Notes: generated by a model from the letters alone, not told the origin. Counted from the first letter of the stretch, positions 12,301-25,900 are shown. The stretch is 64,000 bases of DNA from Anarhynchus alexandrinus (GCA_008711295.1 VUYV01000045.1:1874842-1938841), one strand, 5' to 3'. Numbers and translations: made by a program.

Positions 12301-14655
12301 CTTGTGCAGTACCTGCACAGCTGCAGGGAGCCAGGGAGGGTGCAGTAGGCGGCAGGGTGCTGCTGCCACCATCGCCATGCTCTGGGGCTGGTGGCACCTG
12401 GCAGGAGAGGGTGGGGGACAGGCTCTGCCGGGAAGCAGCACCATGCCCCAGCCATATGCAGAACAGCTGCTCGCCTCTCCTGCTATGCAAAGCCACTTTT
12501 TTAATAAATACTATGCATGCGTGCACACATTAAGCATACATTTGTACAACAGTGCACTTGCAAAAGCCTTTCTATCCCATCCCTTCGGCTGTCTGCCAGA
12601 AACACTCAACTGCCGCATTTCAAGATTTCTCTATAGCCTAACCCCACATAAAAAATTTGAACCAGCATATGACCCAGGCTCCACCAGCCCTAGCATGTTT
12701 AACTATTAACTACTCATTGGACTATGGAAGATTTATATGAGCAGCACGCTTCCTGGTCCAGCCGCTGTTTTGAATAGCTGGATGAAGGGCTGGTTTAAAG
12801 AGCAGAACATGACAGCTGGTGGAGTGACCTCCTCCAGCAGAAAGGGAAGCAGGGACCTACACTAGCATGCAGGGCTCAGGTTTCTGTGGGAGGCTCCCTT
12901 GGATCTCTTATGCTCCGAGATGACGTAAGAGTCTAATAAGACATTTAGTTTCTGTGCATGACTCCATCGGCTCCATCTAATCAAAGCACGGAAGAAGCAT
13001 GGTTATGCTGGAACAGCATTCACTTGTGTAAAATGTTAGAGATTACAGTTATACAAGATACTCAAGAAAGCAGTAGTTATGACTAATTTTTAAGCCCATG
13101 ATTAGTAGTCAGACTAAATATTCAAGTGTCCTTTCCCAACCCTGCCCTTTCACATATAGGGAAATCCAGAAGGAACCTTCCACACAACTAAAAAGCTTTT
13201 GGGAAATACGTAGGAAGATATCTTGAAAGAATTGCCACATACAAATCTGACTCTACCAAAATCTGTAGAAGATAACATCTTTGTTCCAATAATCACAACG
13301 CAGCAGAGACTCCCCCTCCTGCAGCTGTCTACTCAGCCTTCTGCTGCAGAGGGGGACAACAGTATGCGTATCTTGTCCCCAAAGACACCACACTCCATAC
13401 GTGCACAACGGAGTGGGCAGTGGAAACATCAAAAGCCACAAACCTTGAGCCTCCCTTTACACAACTTTTCTGTAACACAGCTCAAAACATTTCCTTCCCC
13501 CTTCTCCAGTAAGGAGCACTGTGTACATTTAAACAGGAGATTTAAACAGAAATAAAATTTATTCCCTGACTACTTCTGTTACCACAAAAAGAAAGTGGAA
13601 TCACTTCAAACAGATCAAAGCCTTAACAGAAAATGAAAACTCATTCTGGACAGAGAAATATCCAACCGGATGTTTTTCTCAGTGCTAATTTGCAGACTTC
13701 AGTTTTTCTTGTCCTTCATTAAATACAGTGAATTTCCTGCAGGCATAGGAACCCCATCAAGCAGAGGTCATTTCAAGGATTGAATAACTGATAGTGACCA
13801 CCACCATGTACTACTGCATGATCCACAGCCACTGAACAGTTAAGAGACTGACACCAGGGAAGATAGCCCAGCTGTAGAGGAGCACTAGTTTACTATTCAA
13901 GGGCTTTCCATTCCCCCATCTGCTTTGCAGTGCTGAGCAAGCTTGGCTTACCTCCGCCTCAGTTCCCCAAATCACCCAAGGAAAGCCACAGCTGTTCTCT
14001 CCTGCAGATGGAAGCATTGTGAAGAGCAGACATAAATCCACTAAACACTATAGGCAACTTCAGCTCCCCAGCTGTGGGGACTGCAGTCCCCAGGTACCAC
14101 CCAAAACAAGTATTCATTATTAGATGCCAATTGAGACCAATCTACCCTACTAATAGCAGCAGTTCGCCTTTCAACCAGAGGACCTAAAAAGATGCAAAGA
14201 TTACTAACTGCTGATGAAACTCTCATGATTTTAAGTTAATAAAGCTGATGACAATGCCATAGCTGCAATGACACAGAAGTCAGATCTTGGTGCCAGAACA
14301 GGAGGTACCCCCTCACAGAAACACCTCTGATCCAGGTCCTACCAGTGCTCCAGTTCCCAGGAGTTGACACATAACATTTACACTGATGCATTCTTGACAG
14401 CCATTTTCCTTAGGGTTATATGCAGCGTCCACTGATGACAGCAGAGCCCAAGAATACAACTAAACTTTCTAAACCTACCAATCCTTCTCCCGTAGCAAGA
14501 GAGTTCCCTATGCCAAGCCTCCAGCTTCCAGGCCTTTATAGAATAAACTCCCCATATTTCTTTTCCAGAGAAGCCAGGCGATGGAACTGAACCCGTGTGT
14601 TCAATTCTAGTTTCATGACATGCAGTCTTGAGAAAACACTTGCTTTTACCCCCTC
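9396..14655. other. Non-coding interval, no recognised gene
   Basis: Mostly AT-rich. It contains the tRNA-Glu-like half at 10974 and a GC-rich patch at about 12180-12500. That patch has a 166-codon plus-strand frame (12209-12709) and a 113-codon minus-strand frame, neither resembling a family I know. No splice-flanked IPCEF1 PH-domain exon was spotted. Confidence 0.5.
10974..11009 (+). pseudogene. tRNA-Glu-like 5' half
   Basis: The stretch GTGGTCTAGTGGTTA is identical to the D-arm and A-box part of vertebrate tRNA-Glu. Flanking bases also align from the 5' end to a CTC at the expected anticodon distance. No matching 3' half, B box or acceptor-stem complement follows, so it is not a functional tRNA gene. 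An 11-nt part is also found in CR1 tails, but the rest of the CR1 tail is absent. Confidence 0.4.
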
Positions 14656-14710
14656 TATTTAAAAGTTTCAGACATCACTAGATAATAAGGGAGTTTCCCC
14701 AACTTACATA

Positions 14711-15234
14711 ATGCTTTCCCTTCTCCTCCTCTTCCCTTACATCCTCCGAGCCGGTGAAGCAGAGGACGTGGACAAAGCCCCAAGAAGTCTGCATGAGGAA
14801 GAGCAGCGGTCCTTGCTACATTCTCGCCAGTTGTACTACAGACCTCCCAGACCCGACCGGGAGATGAGGTGAGCGCCGGACTTTCTCTACCACATGGGGA
14901 TGCTCCGCATCAGCGACAATTACACCTCTGCTCAGCCATTCTCTTCAGAGAGACAGAAGGAAAAGACAACGCCAGACAAACATACACAGTTGCATTGCTT
15001 TCTCTCTTCAGACCTAGTGACATCCCCTTTTCCTACTCTTCAGTTCAAAGGATTGTATTTTACCTGCTGTCCTTACTCCGACTCCAGGAACACCTGGATC
15101 TGAGAAGTGACCAGTCGTTCTGGGCAGCTACTTTTTCCAAGCCTCCAGCAGCCCGGCTGCAGCTCAGGTTGAGTCACAAGTGCGACAACCAAGCGGGGAG
15201 AGAAGCTCTGGGAGCTTGCTCCAGCGTAGGCTGA
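14711..15234 (+). other. Candidate two-exon small secreted-protein ORF, unverified
   Basis: Not recognised as a known gene. ATG at 14711 (A at -3) opens a frame with a signal-peptide-like start, MLSLLLLFPYILRAG, then a charged stretch. At 14869 there is a good donor, AG then gtgagc. An acceptor, tctctcttcag, ends at 15011. Splicing joins AG to A and keeps the frame to a stop at 15232-15234, giving 126 residues with a 143-nt intron. A TATTTAAAA element lies at 14656-14664. Unspliced, the frame stops after 53 codons. The segment is CpG-enriched. It could equally be chance in a promoter region that serves the minus strand. Confidence 0.18.
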
Positions 15235-15300
15235 GGGTGGGAGGACTGGAAGAGGACTGACGTACCAATGGCTGTATAAGGCCTTGTGACAACTAGCAGT
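14740..15300. promoter_or_regulatory. CpG-enriched promoter-like segment, possible IPCEF1 promoter/first exon
   Basis: I count roughly 20 CpG in about 560 bp, against very few in neighbouring sequence. TGACGTA (15258-15264, CRE-like), CCAAT (15265-15269) and TATAAG (15275-15280) cluster at its right edge. A minus-strand donor, AGCAG then gtaaaa, lies at 15064/15063. Inference: in the order I recall for vertebrates, IPCEF1 starts about 20-30 kb beyond the CNKSR3 3' end in the same orientation, which fits this position. No IPCEF1 coding sequence was seen to confirm it. Confidence 0.35.
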
Positions 15301-18300
15301 TGTCTCGGTGGTTTTACAAGTATCAGTTGTATTTACTCTAGCTGAAGTGTTGCCGTCTGCAATAGAAATTCAGGTTTCCTACAGCTGCTTCCCAATTCAA
15401 CATTCATGAAACAGCCAACACCCTTGGTCAGGATCAAGGCCTCATCATGGTAGATACTAGGTAGATAAAGAAGATGACATCATCCCATCCCAAATAGCTG
15501 GCAAAGATAAAGAGGGAGTAAGATGACGGTAACATTCCTGGAAAGGGAAAAAACAAATCCAACCATGCCTCCTCTTGGCCTCTGCCAAAATAATGACTAT
15601 GTCTAAAGCCCTGATTGTATGCATACACGTAAATAAAAATCAAGACTCAAACTCAGATCCGGGAAGTTGTTTAGCTGAAGTCTGCAAGCTTCTGCCTGTA
15701 ATAATCTTCCTGCCGTCTGATTAGAGCCAAGAAAAAGGTTTAGCATTTCTCTTCTTCTCTAATCTAATACTATTTGTAAATGCGTTTTTCTTCCCTCCTA
15801 TCTTTCCAGTTGGGTTTATTTACGCAGACATGCCAGTGTGGTAAATTTCAGACCTATAATTTGTGGCTTCCTGACTTGGGGATTGTTCTGAAGTAGTTCT
15901 CATGTGGCTGTACCTCCAGCTAAATATTTACACACGTATACACTGCGCATAGCTTTTACTTGTGTGCATGGGCAAGGGCTCTGCATGCTTCACAAAATTT
16001 TTCAGAGTCTACATGTGTTTCCGATCATGACAACACATCGAAAATATGTGCCTACAAAACACATTTTAAATGTATTTATACAAAACAGTATGTGCTTACC
16101 CTTGAGGTGTTTTCTATATATAGAAAAGCTGAAGATTAGACTTCCTGTTCTCATTCTTTCCCTTCAAGTTCTTCTCTTGTTATTCATTGTGTCCAGGTTT
16201 CCATTACAACTCAGCTATAAATTATTTTTCACTGGCACAGAATCAATTCAAACGTGAATTCTGATAATACACATGTACATGATAAAGCGTGAGACTATTC
16301 CCTAAAGAGACATCTGGACTTTCACATTTCGGTCAGTTCAACAACAATGCAATGATGGTGCAGGAATGAGCATTGTTCTCCTGCTCAGTGTCTACTGAGA
16401 GACCACAGCTTACAAGTCTTCAATGTATCAAAAAGGAGTATAGTCATAAATGACTATGAAGGTTCATTGCCATCGTATTTAACGTATACATGCTTTAAAT
16501 CTCTCTTTGAAAAAATCTAATAAATTCAATCTTGTCTACCAGACAAAGCCCCTTTTCTTTGCTTGTTTCAGCTTGTGGATGAGGCCAAATAAGTCATTCT
16601 AAGTTTTCTTCCTGATGACAAACCCAAAGGTATTTATAAGAAATTTCACATCCGAACCTTGCAATATGCTACATGCACTATCAGATGTCAGTCAACCTGT
16701 TGAGCCCAAATAGGAAATATAAAAAAACATGGGTAGTTTTTGATTGCTTCACGTTTTTGAAAGTATTCACTCTTATAATACTTTGAAATATGAGAGTTAA
16801 ACGTTACTTTCTCTACCGTGACCTTCCTTTCCTACCACCAAGACGCAAGACTGCAGGCAGGCTGCAGAAGCCCTGGGACCCGCGCTCACAACCTGCAAGT
16901 TCCCAATTAACAGTTACTCACATCTGGGATAGCCTTCTCCTGCCTATGAAATACAAAATACATTTGACCGCAGCCTGAAGGTGCTAAGATATTAAAATAG
17001 ATGATATTTAACAAAATTACTGTGGTAACTCCATAGCCTTTGGACTAACCTTATAAACTCGAGCAGTCATCTGGAAGTCAACAGTGCTACATAAATGTAT
17101 TCACACGCTGATAAATGCTTGCAGGACCAGGGCTGAAATTAAGTAGATTCTACAGACTTCACTATTATCTGGATTTACAGAAGACAATCTATCCGACTTA
17201 TGTTCCTTTTTCATCGTCATTATCTTGAATGGATTTTTATTTATGTGCATGACTGGACAGTCTGTTCTTTTTATGAATACCCGTATTCATCCACAGAGGA
17301 CAAAAAAACATCTTTCTTCCACTGCAAAGGTTTGTCAGGGAGCAGAAAGGGACCCACACAGCTCAGCCAGGCAATCAAACGCCCGAACAGCAAACAGGAA
17401 ACCAAGGAAGCAAACCGTTTCCGAAGGACTCGTACACCAGGCTGTTATACACGAGCTGCTTGTCACGCTGCTACAGACGATAAGTCAATTTGTACAATTC
17501 AGAATCTTTTCGCAATCTGTTTGAGATAAAACAAAAAAAAAAGAGGGCTGAGAGGACCAGGAAATCCAACCAGCACTAATCACAACTGACAACTCAGTAG
17601 CCCGGCTAGCTGAACCGTTACTGTTGTGCTCTCCTATGGCAGAGTCATTCAGATAGGAGCCTGACTGCCCAACCAGGCTGCAAGCACCATCTGCTCACCC
17701 AGTGAGACTTGAAAAAAAAATGTTAAATACTACAACAACAAAACATTGTCAGAAATTCCAGATGAAGGCTAGCCTTTTGCATGGATCCTTTTGAAAGAAA
17801 TCTATCGAAAGTGATATGAGAATATGCTGTATAAATAATACACGTTTTGGTAGTCACTGTCTGCATAGTCACGCAGAAGTTCCCATCTTGGCCAAAACCA
17901 GCAGAGATGATGAAGGGTTTGCCAGGGTTACCAACACAAGACGCTGCAGTGTGCAGAAAAGCACCAAATCTCTCCAGCTGTAGCTCTAATGTCTTCGTAT
18001 GCTCTGTGAAGGGGGCAGGGTGAGGAGGCTCCAGCAGGTGAACAGCAATGGATATTCCATCCAAGAGAAAAATATTTCTCAGACATAGACCTTCCGACCA
18101 GCACCACAGGCACAAATGCCTCAGGACACCAATGCCGGGAAATCACTCGGTGTCAATCTTGAAGGATTGAGGAGCCACAAGGTTCAGTGATGGTACCACT
18201 GTGCCTGCTTTCAACTCGCAGGACGATGGTGCTGTGTGGATGGACTCTGCAGACATCAAACATGGTTTGGTGCGGGGTATCCCCCTCTTGCTCTAATCTA

Positions 18301-21300
18301 CAATCCTCCTTGGGGATCTTCCGCAACACTCAGTGCTCCCGGCACAACAGGATAATCAGACAGACGCTCCGGCTCCTCCAGCCATGGTCCAGTCCCTACC
18401 AGGGCAAAAAGGAGGCATGTTTCCTCCTCCACCTCCACCCTCATGAGCAGGATGTAGCATTGCTGCAGCCCTTTCCCACAGTGGGAGGAGTCCAGTGGAG
18501 AACCACAGACACCAGGAGGACAACCAGTTCACTCAAGAGTTTTCTTATAGCCCATTGGTCCCAAAACAAACTGGAATACACCCTCTCTCACCCATCAACT
18601 GTCTCTTCCTAAAGAAAATGCTGGGCCCAGGACCTGCTGGTAGAGTCATTGGGAAGAAGGAGGTACTGACAAAGAGCTGTTTTAGGCAGCAAGGAGGCAG
18701 AAGGACACATGATAGCATGTTTGGGAGAGAAAGGCTTGAGAATGTCCTGAATGCACAAGTCTTCCCAATGAGTGTCCCTGTGCTGTCTGTGTCTCCTTCC
18801 CAGCTGTGCTTCAGACGCCTAGTGCCATTCAGATATCAAAGAGCAGAGACTGAAGGTAAAAAATAAATTAAAAAATAAATAAATATCCCACAGTCTTAAG
18901 CCAGAAGCCATTTGGGGTGAGGGTTTTGTTCCTTGAAATATTTACCATGTTAGAGGCTTGTTTTAAACTTGGAATGGAAATTCAGACTACCGTTTTATCC
19001 AAATTTTATCTTAATGTGCAAATTCATGGGAAAAATAAAACAAGAATTTTAAGTCAAATTCTCTGCTAATAAAACTGAGCACAGCTTTAATCTAGTTTCT
19101 CCCATTCTGGTAAACCCACAATTTGACACAGTCTCTGGTATTACAAATTTAATCCAGAGTAATCCACTTTTCCTCTTCATTCTGATGAAGGTTTCAAGAG
19201 AGAATAAATAGATCTTTAAGACAAAAGGAATTGAAATAAAACATTTTTTTTAAAAAGGTTAAGTGGCGCCTGATAGTCTACAATCTGTCAAGTTAAGCAA
19301 ACAAGGAGGGGGAAACCTTACCTTGTAAATAAGGCATTTACAAATCTAGTTTCTACAATCTGGAATGAAGCCAGGATCTAAGTGTGAAGGATTGAGAGGC
19401 AAATCTGTTGTAAATTCCTTCAAGTGAAAGTCCCCATTTAAAAGGCAGAGAATACCAGTTTTAGAAAGGTCATGAAGTCACAGCAGTTTTTTCAAAGCAC
19501 AACTCTAAATGTCAATTTGACCTCTTTTTAAAGGCAGAAGCAGACACAGCTGCACTTGGAGTGTAAGCCTTACACTAGAAAGAGAATAGCAATGATTAAC
19601 AAGATGTTTTGCACTGAACTTTGTGTAGACAGCCATAAAAAATTTAAATACCTACTCAGTAGGCATCATAACCTCAACGACTGAGAAATTGTATTGTTGT
19701 ATATTCTCAGTTTAAAGAAAAAAATAAAACAAAAGCAGGAGAAATATACCTTTTGTACAGGCATAAAATTGCAAGTTACACACGAGCTGCACCATTAAAG
19801 CTTCCACTTGAGCGTGGTTTTACCCCCTTTCTAGGTAAGGGGACCTGCTGTGGGGACGGGGAAACGTGGCAACTGGTATACCCACGTGCCTTGGCTGTAG
19901 TTTATAAGTCTAAGCTCTTTGGGAAGAGTTGCAGCAAAGGTGAAAGAGTGTCTCTGAAAGACAGAGCTGACAAGTCCTGCAATTCCATCTCTGATAAATA
20001 TTATAGATAAGTAGTTTAAATTCGGGCAGGATTAAAAAATACATGGGTATGTATACGTATAACCACAGACACACACACATCTAAATGCAGTCATACACAG
20101 CTCAGGCAAATTCCACCGAAACTAGGAAGGCAGACTGGAAGATTCACTTTACACTAAGCCTTTGCATTTTCATCATAAATTAAATAGACTGTGGGTGTTG
20201 TGACTAACTGGCAGACAGTAAATTGAGGCACTACATGGTGTTTACCATGAGGTAAACTGTTGCTTCTCCTGATTTTTAATTGGAGGTTAATTGAACTCTG
20301 GCACACTCCCCTATAAACAAGTCCCGGCACTAAAAACAAAAAGACAAGGCATAATTTCATGAATGTATTCCCATAGTCCATCAAACATTCATCACTTATG
20401 TTGCCCAGATGTACTGTCAAAGGTGATAAATACACATATATCAATAACAATAGTCTGATATTCTGCTCCATCCCCCATCACAGAGGTACCTGATCCTGCT
20501 TTCCAACGGAAGCAAAAGCATAGGGTGCAACCACGTTCAAGAACGTGAAAGCTCCGGCTCTAACTCTCTGAAGCTTTCCTGAACATGTATAGCATAACAT
20601 GATACCTTGATTCTGGCCTTCCATTTCTATTCACCTTACATGTAATTGTACACACATGCAAAAGTGACTATGAAGTAGATATAAACTGATCTAGCAACAT
20701 TTGACATACATCTACAGAACACCAGAAGGCCTCATGGCAAATGCTGTTACTCTCAGTTGGGATGCAGGCAGATCACCCCAAAAAAAAAAAAACAACCCCA
20801 AACAAACCAACCCGACTTTGCAAGAAAGAAGTGTCCTGGCAGAAAAGTGATGGTAAATCTTAGAACAAAACTCCTGTAGCACCACAGGACATGTAGGTAG
20901 ACTGAAACAGTAACCAGATGGCAAAGATACCACATTTCAGGCAGTACATATCTCAGCATCCCCAGCCTACTCGGAATTGTACTGTGGCTCAAGCAGAGAT
21001 GAAGAGACATAAATATCTTATTTGTAGCTTTCTGCATACTTTGAAAAACAGAAGTTATTAGTTATTGTTTTTTAGCTTATCAGATTTTGCATTGCTACTT
21101 TGCTATGTATATTATTCCCCCCCCCAAAAAAAGAAAATTAAAACACAACGCCCTTAATCACAGGTTGTTCCTGCTAATAAATTATCTATTTAATATGTTT
21201 ATATAGGCTCTTTTCCACAGTACGAGTCATGTTGAAGTTGCCCTAATTAAAATATTTCCATTTATTTGCATGACTAATCAGTATTTATCAGTAACATGGC

Positions 21301-22569
21301 ACTTTATATCTTCAAAGCACTTTAATTGCATATAAATGGATTATCTGAAAACTTGCCCAAGAAGATATCTTGGAATCTGACGCACAGACTCAGCTATTGC
21401 TTCCTAAAATAACTACTGCCTTTACATGTGCATTGAATCGCAGTGAGGGTAATAGTGACAGGCCTGAAGAAGCATATGTGTTACTTACGGAAAGAATGAA
21501 TAGTCCATAGAAGAGATAAAGACAAGTAGACCAGGCAGTATTCAGTGATGACATGGAAAAGCAGATGGCTCAGTCCTTTGAAAAGACACAGTCTATCCCA
21601 TTTCCCGCCGTGCTTTTTGCTGAAGAGAGCTGTCGTACTCATGTGCAAATGAAGTCCCACATCTCTAAAATCACTTGCAAGAGACTTACCACCATTCTTT
21701 CACTTCCTCCTCTTTGGAGCTTTCTACAGACCCAGATTCCAAAATATTCAGGGCATCTGGTGCTGCTTTGTGGAGACTCTGGCCACCAATGACTTGCACT
21801 GTGTGGGAAATTAATTTCTCAGTATAATGCCATCACTGTGTCTCCCCCAAAAGCTCTTATCCCTGAGCCACCCATTGGTTGAAAGATGAGGGTGATTACT
21901 TTTTTGACTCACAACTTGTTTTAACAAGGAACTTAAATACAGAAACAAGCTACTTCCATAAGCACTGAGCTACGCTGCCTGTCCACAATTTATTTTCCTT
22001 TTTTAAAAGTTAAGGATTACAACAGGAAGAGGGGCGTGGGAGAGGGGTGTGTTCAACTCTACCCTGTCAAAGGAAGTGATATAAACAACAGATCTATGAA
22101 ATCCACTCTTCTTTTGGTTTTCAAAGATTAATATATCTTTTAGAGCCATCAGTGTGCTCTCCCTTGAAGACCTGAAACTGTAGAGCCATCTCTAACACTT
22201 TCCTTTAGTTAAGGGGGGGGAGGGGGGAATACCCAACGTAGTTCCTCAAGTTAAATAGCTATGTTTTCTCAACGTTCTGCAGGTGCCTCAACTGAAGTAA
22301 TGACAATGGTAATTGCAAAAGATGATGATTTTATTCTAGACAACTGCAAACTTGCAAAAGTATTGATTTCCACTGTACTGATTGTTGGATTGTTGTTTTT
22401 CCACTAAACTGAACCTTCTCATGCATTCACGTGATTGCTTCGGGCTCCTTTAAACCTCAAAACTTCACTACAGTCATAGTGATTCGAAGTGCATATGGTG
22501 GCTTTTATCCAGAATGATCTGAAAGTGCTTGATGAACTCTATCAGAATGCAATTATATAGGGCCTACTC
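15301..22569. other. Non-coding interval with an ORF-dense patch at 17.2-18.9 kb
   Basis: No recognised gene. Moderate open frames cluster at 17200-17529 (+), 17723-18115 (-, 130 codons), 18187-18612 (+, 141 codons) and 18495-18866 (+, 123 codons). None matches a family I know. The rest is AT-rich with C-rich and A-rich runs near 20780 and 21116. Confidence 0.5.
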
Positions 22570-22960
22570 ACATCTCTGCAGATTTATAAGGTTGGAAAGA
22601 GACACGAAGAGATCATTAAGTCTGTCCCTCCCAGCAGGACCAATTATACTTGGGCTATTCCTGACAGAGGCCGTCTAACCTGTTCTTAGAGACATCAAGT
22701 AGTGGAGGTTCCCCAACTTCCTTCAGCAGCCTAAACCAGTGTTTAACTCTCCTTGACTTTAGATTTTTCTACCAACTTCAAGCTCCATGCCGTAATTTAA
22801 GCCTATTATCTCATCGTATAAAAATCTGTCCTATAAATTTCTGACATAAATCTTTTTCATGCTTGTTCTTATGAGACCAATTCAGTTACCTCTTCTTAAG
22901 ACTATGCAATGTTATTTTATTTAATATTTCCTCAAAGGCCAATGTTTTCTAAGCAAAGAT
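22570..22960 (-). mobile_element. CR1 LINE, old degraded copy
   Basis: The plus strand reads as the reverse complement of a CR1 3' end: AAGGTTGGAAAGAGACACG, then a CTGTTCTTAGAGACATCAAG-type stretch and CCAGTGTTTAACTCTCCTTG. Many substitutions and small gaps suggest an old subfamily. Both boundaries are approximate. Confidence 0.8.
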
Positions 22961-25900
22961 CATGAAGGGGGCTGTTGCCCCCTCATGAAAAACACCTGCT
23001 GTGGTGAGTACTTCAGGTTATGTGACTGGCACTGCCAGCACTAAAATGACAGTCACCAAAAGGAATGGAAGTGCCCCCCAGCACAGTCAATGAGAGACTC
23101 TTGAAGAACCTGCCTAAAACAAGATCCCCAATCCTTTTTTCCCTGTTCTGTGTAGGTTAGAAATACAAGCAATTTACCATCATTTCCCAGGCAGATTATT
23201 ATTCATACTGACATAGTCACAGAGGTTGGTATAGACTCAAAAGAAGATTTGAATGCCTGCTCTGGTTGTGTCCCTTTTCAGCTTTAGGGATTAAAAAAAA
23301 AAAAAAAAGAAATCAAGGTGAAAAGAAAATTCAAGCCAAAAAGAAGGCGTCTGAGCAAAGCTCCTCTGCGTTCCTTTTTCCCTTCCAAACCAAGGCTCTT
23401 GCTGCTCTCTTTAGGCCTTTTGAACTGTATCATTACTATTTAATATGAAAGTGGTTAGAAGCCAATTAAATCACCGTCCCAGTGTGCTCAGGAAGTTGCA
23501 ACTGTAAGATATGGTTTGCTACATGAAAAAAAACCTTACTATCTAAATAGGTAAGACAGATTGTAATAACGGGATAGAACATTAAAAAAGTTAACTTGTT
23601 TGCCACGTGCAACGTAAACAAAATACGCCACAGAAAACTAGATACATCCTAAATGTGGAAAACTAAAGAAGTTGCAGCTGCAGGGAGTGTGGCAGGGGTG
23701 TCTGCAAAACTACTGCTTCCCTCCCACCCCAGCACCTGGTGTGTCCCACGCCTTGGCTGGGAGTTTTTCCAGCATTAAACAGCCCGTCACTACCATTGAG
23801 CTTAGGTAGGTAGACATGCAAATTAAGTATTACATTTACAAGATAGGCAGCACAAGAGGTAAGTCAAGTTACCATTTTGTGGCTGGAGAGGCACCAAATC
23901 TCACAGTTCACCTCGTGATTTCAAGGGGGCAACAGGCAACGCAGAAGCCACCCAGTCTGAAAAATCCACGGCCCTAGCACAACTCCCATATCCTCCCCAT
24001 GAAGCACTGCTTGAAATGTAACTTACACTAAGCAAATCATGCCTAAAAAAAACCTATTAAGCATTATTACTTTAAAATAAAAGCACTTTATAACCTAGTT
24101 GCAATATATATTGCCTCTTCAATCCTCTGAATACAGTTTTAACTTACCGCAAATCAAGAGATATCTCAGGAAAATTGTAAAGTTTGCACATATGAACCAA
24201 GAGGGCTGCCCCACCACGGAGACTCCTTCCTGTCTTCCTTTTCTTCCCCCCCCCCTTGCCCCAAATACAGGAAGAGAGATCACCAGCTGCCTTCTGAAGA
24301 AAACAACCACCAAATAGTGTGCATCACTCAGATGGCTTGGATGATTCAGCTTTTCCACATGAAGTTTACTGAAGTAGCACACAAATGCTGCTTTGTGCAT
24401 TTCTGAATCAAACGCGTAATTAATAGTCCAAGTACATATCAACACAATTTCTATTTGAAGAACAACTTTTTGTCTAAAATGCAGCAGTGTATACTTTACC
24501 TTACAACAGCTCCAATTCTCAGACCTCCTAATAATTACATCCACCTGTGCTCCTATACTTTAGTATCCAGCCTTTAAAAATCCATTTTATATTGTTCTCG
24601 AAAGTTGCACCAAACAGGGCAGTGGAAAGAGGATCTAGTGATGAGCTTATCATATTGAAAGCCATCCGATGTGATGTGCATTGGTTTCAGAGTGGGAGGG
24701 CTGGGAAGGAACAGAAAAGCCAGCTGTTGCAAGCAGCCTGCTCTCCCAGATACAGCAGCACAATAAGCAGCAGCCTGAGCGTGAATGTCCCACAAAGTTA
24801 CTTGCAGCTACATTTTGAAAGTTCAAGATATTCTCATTGTCTAGAAACTTGTAGGAGAATAATACTAAGTGTCCAGACAGTAGGCTGGGAGGGAAAAAAA
24901 AACCCAAAAACACACAAATGCAAAATGCATAGACATTTACTTGGTGTATTTTTGGTTTAGCACTGCTCGAAGATGAAGAAACAGTGCCTGTTTTTACTTC
25001 TCTTATTTCCTTGGCCTTTTCTCATCTGTTCAAATGTTCACTTGAATCCGCTTCATCAACAAGATCCTATTTTCATTTCACCCCTGCAGCCATAAATCAG
25101 AAACAGCTATAACAAACCAAACAGTTCTGACACAAAAAGTAAAAAGAAGAATCAGACCTAGCACTGCCTTGGACAGAACTTCTTGCCAGACAAGCCCTGT
25201 TTACTTAGCAGGAGAAATGCTTATTTATCCTAGAGAACACACACACATCAAACACAACACTGCCTTCTGCAGACACACAAGTGTGAAAATGCAGAAACTG
25301 CCCGAGGTGCTCAGTGAGGGCAGCCCAACAGGAGCCCTCTAGAGGAACACACAACTGTTGCCTAAGTGCACACGCAGCACCCATGCCATCCCTGGCCACC
25401 TCACTTAAGCAAAGGGTGGAAGGCAGCAACAGATTGAATGGACTGGTCATCACTGGAAGTTGCTCAAGACCTAGAGAAAAACAACAGAAATGCTGCTTGG
25501 CCTGGTGCTTTGATCAACAGAAGGAAATCTTTGGGGTCACCTAGTGTGCCCATTCCCATTAGGGTACTACATGGGATTTTGCTTTAGAGGTGCAAGGTAG
25601 GTGAGAGTATTGGAAAGCAAGCAGAGAACGATGCTTTGGCAGCATCTAATGGCTTCTGTTTGGTTTTGGGATTTTTTATAATTGACTTTCACTTCAATTT
25701 AAGATGTAGACATATTATGTATGTCCAACCCGAAGAGCTTGTATCAAACCAGTCAGGCTCCTGCAACTCTCACCTTGCAGATCCTGCCCTGAGTAAACAC
25801 TAGCAGACTTACCCACCCTCACCAAGACGTCTCTGATCACACCCAGCCACATGAGCAGCAAGCACTGTGGGAGACCAGAGGGTGCCCAAAATCTTCAGCA

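Noticed and set aside
1..15000. IPCEF1 PH-domain coding exons on the minus strand
   Set aside because: Expected from gene order, but no segment matching the CNK/IPCEF1 PH signature was found by eye; a translated search with IPCEF1 would settle it.
15275..15281. TATAAGG as a plus-strand core promoter on its own
   Set aside because: Well placed beside CCAAT and CRE-like sites, but no convincing plus-strand exon begins about 30 bp downstream; kept only as part of the promoter-like segment.
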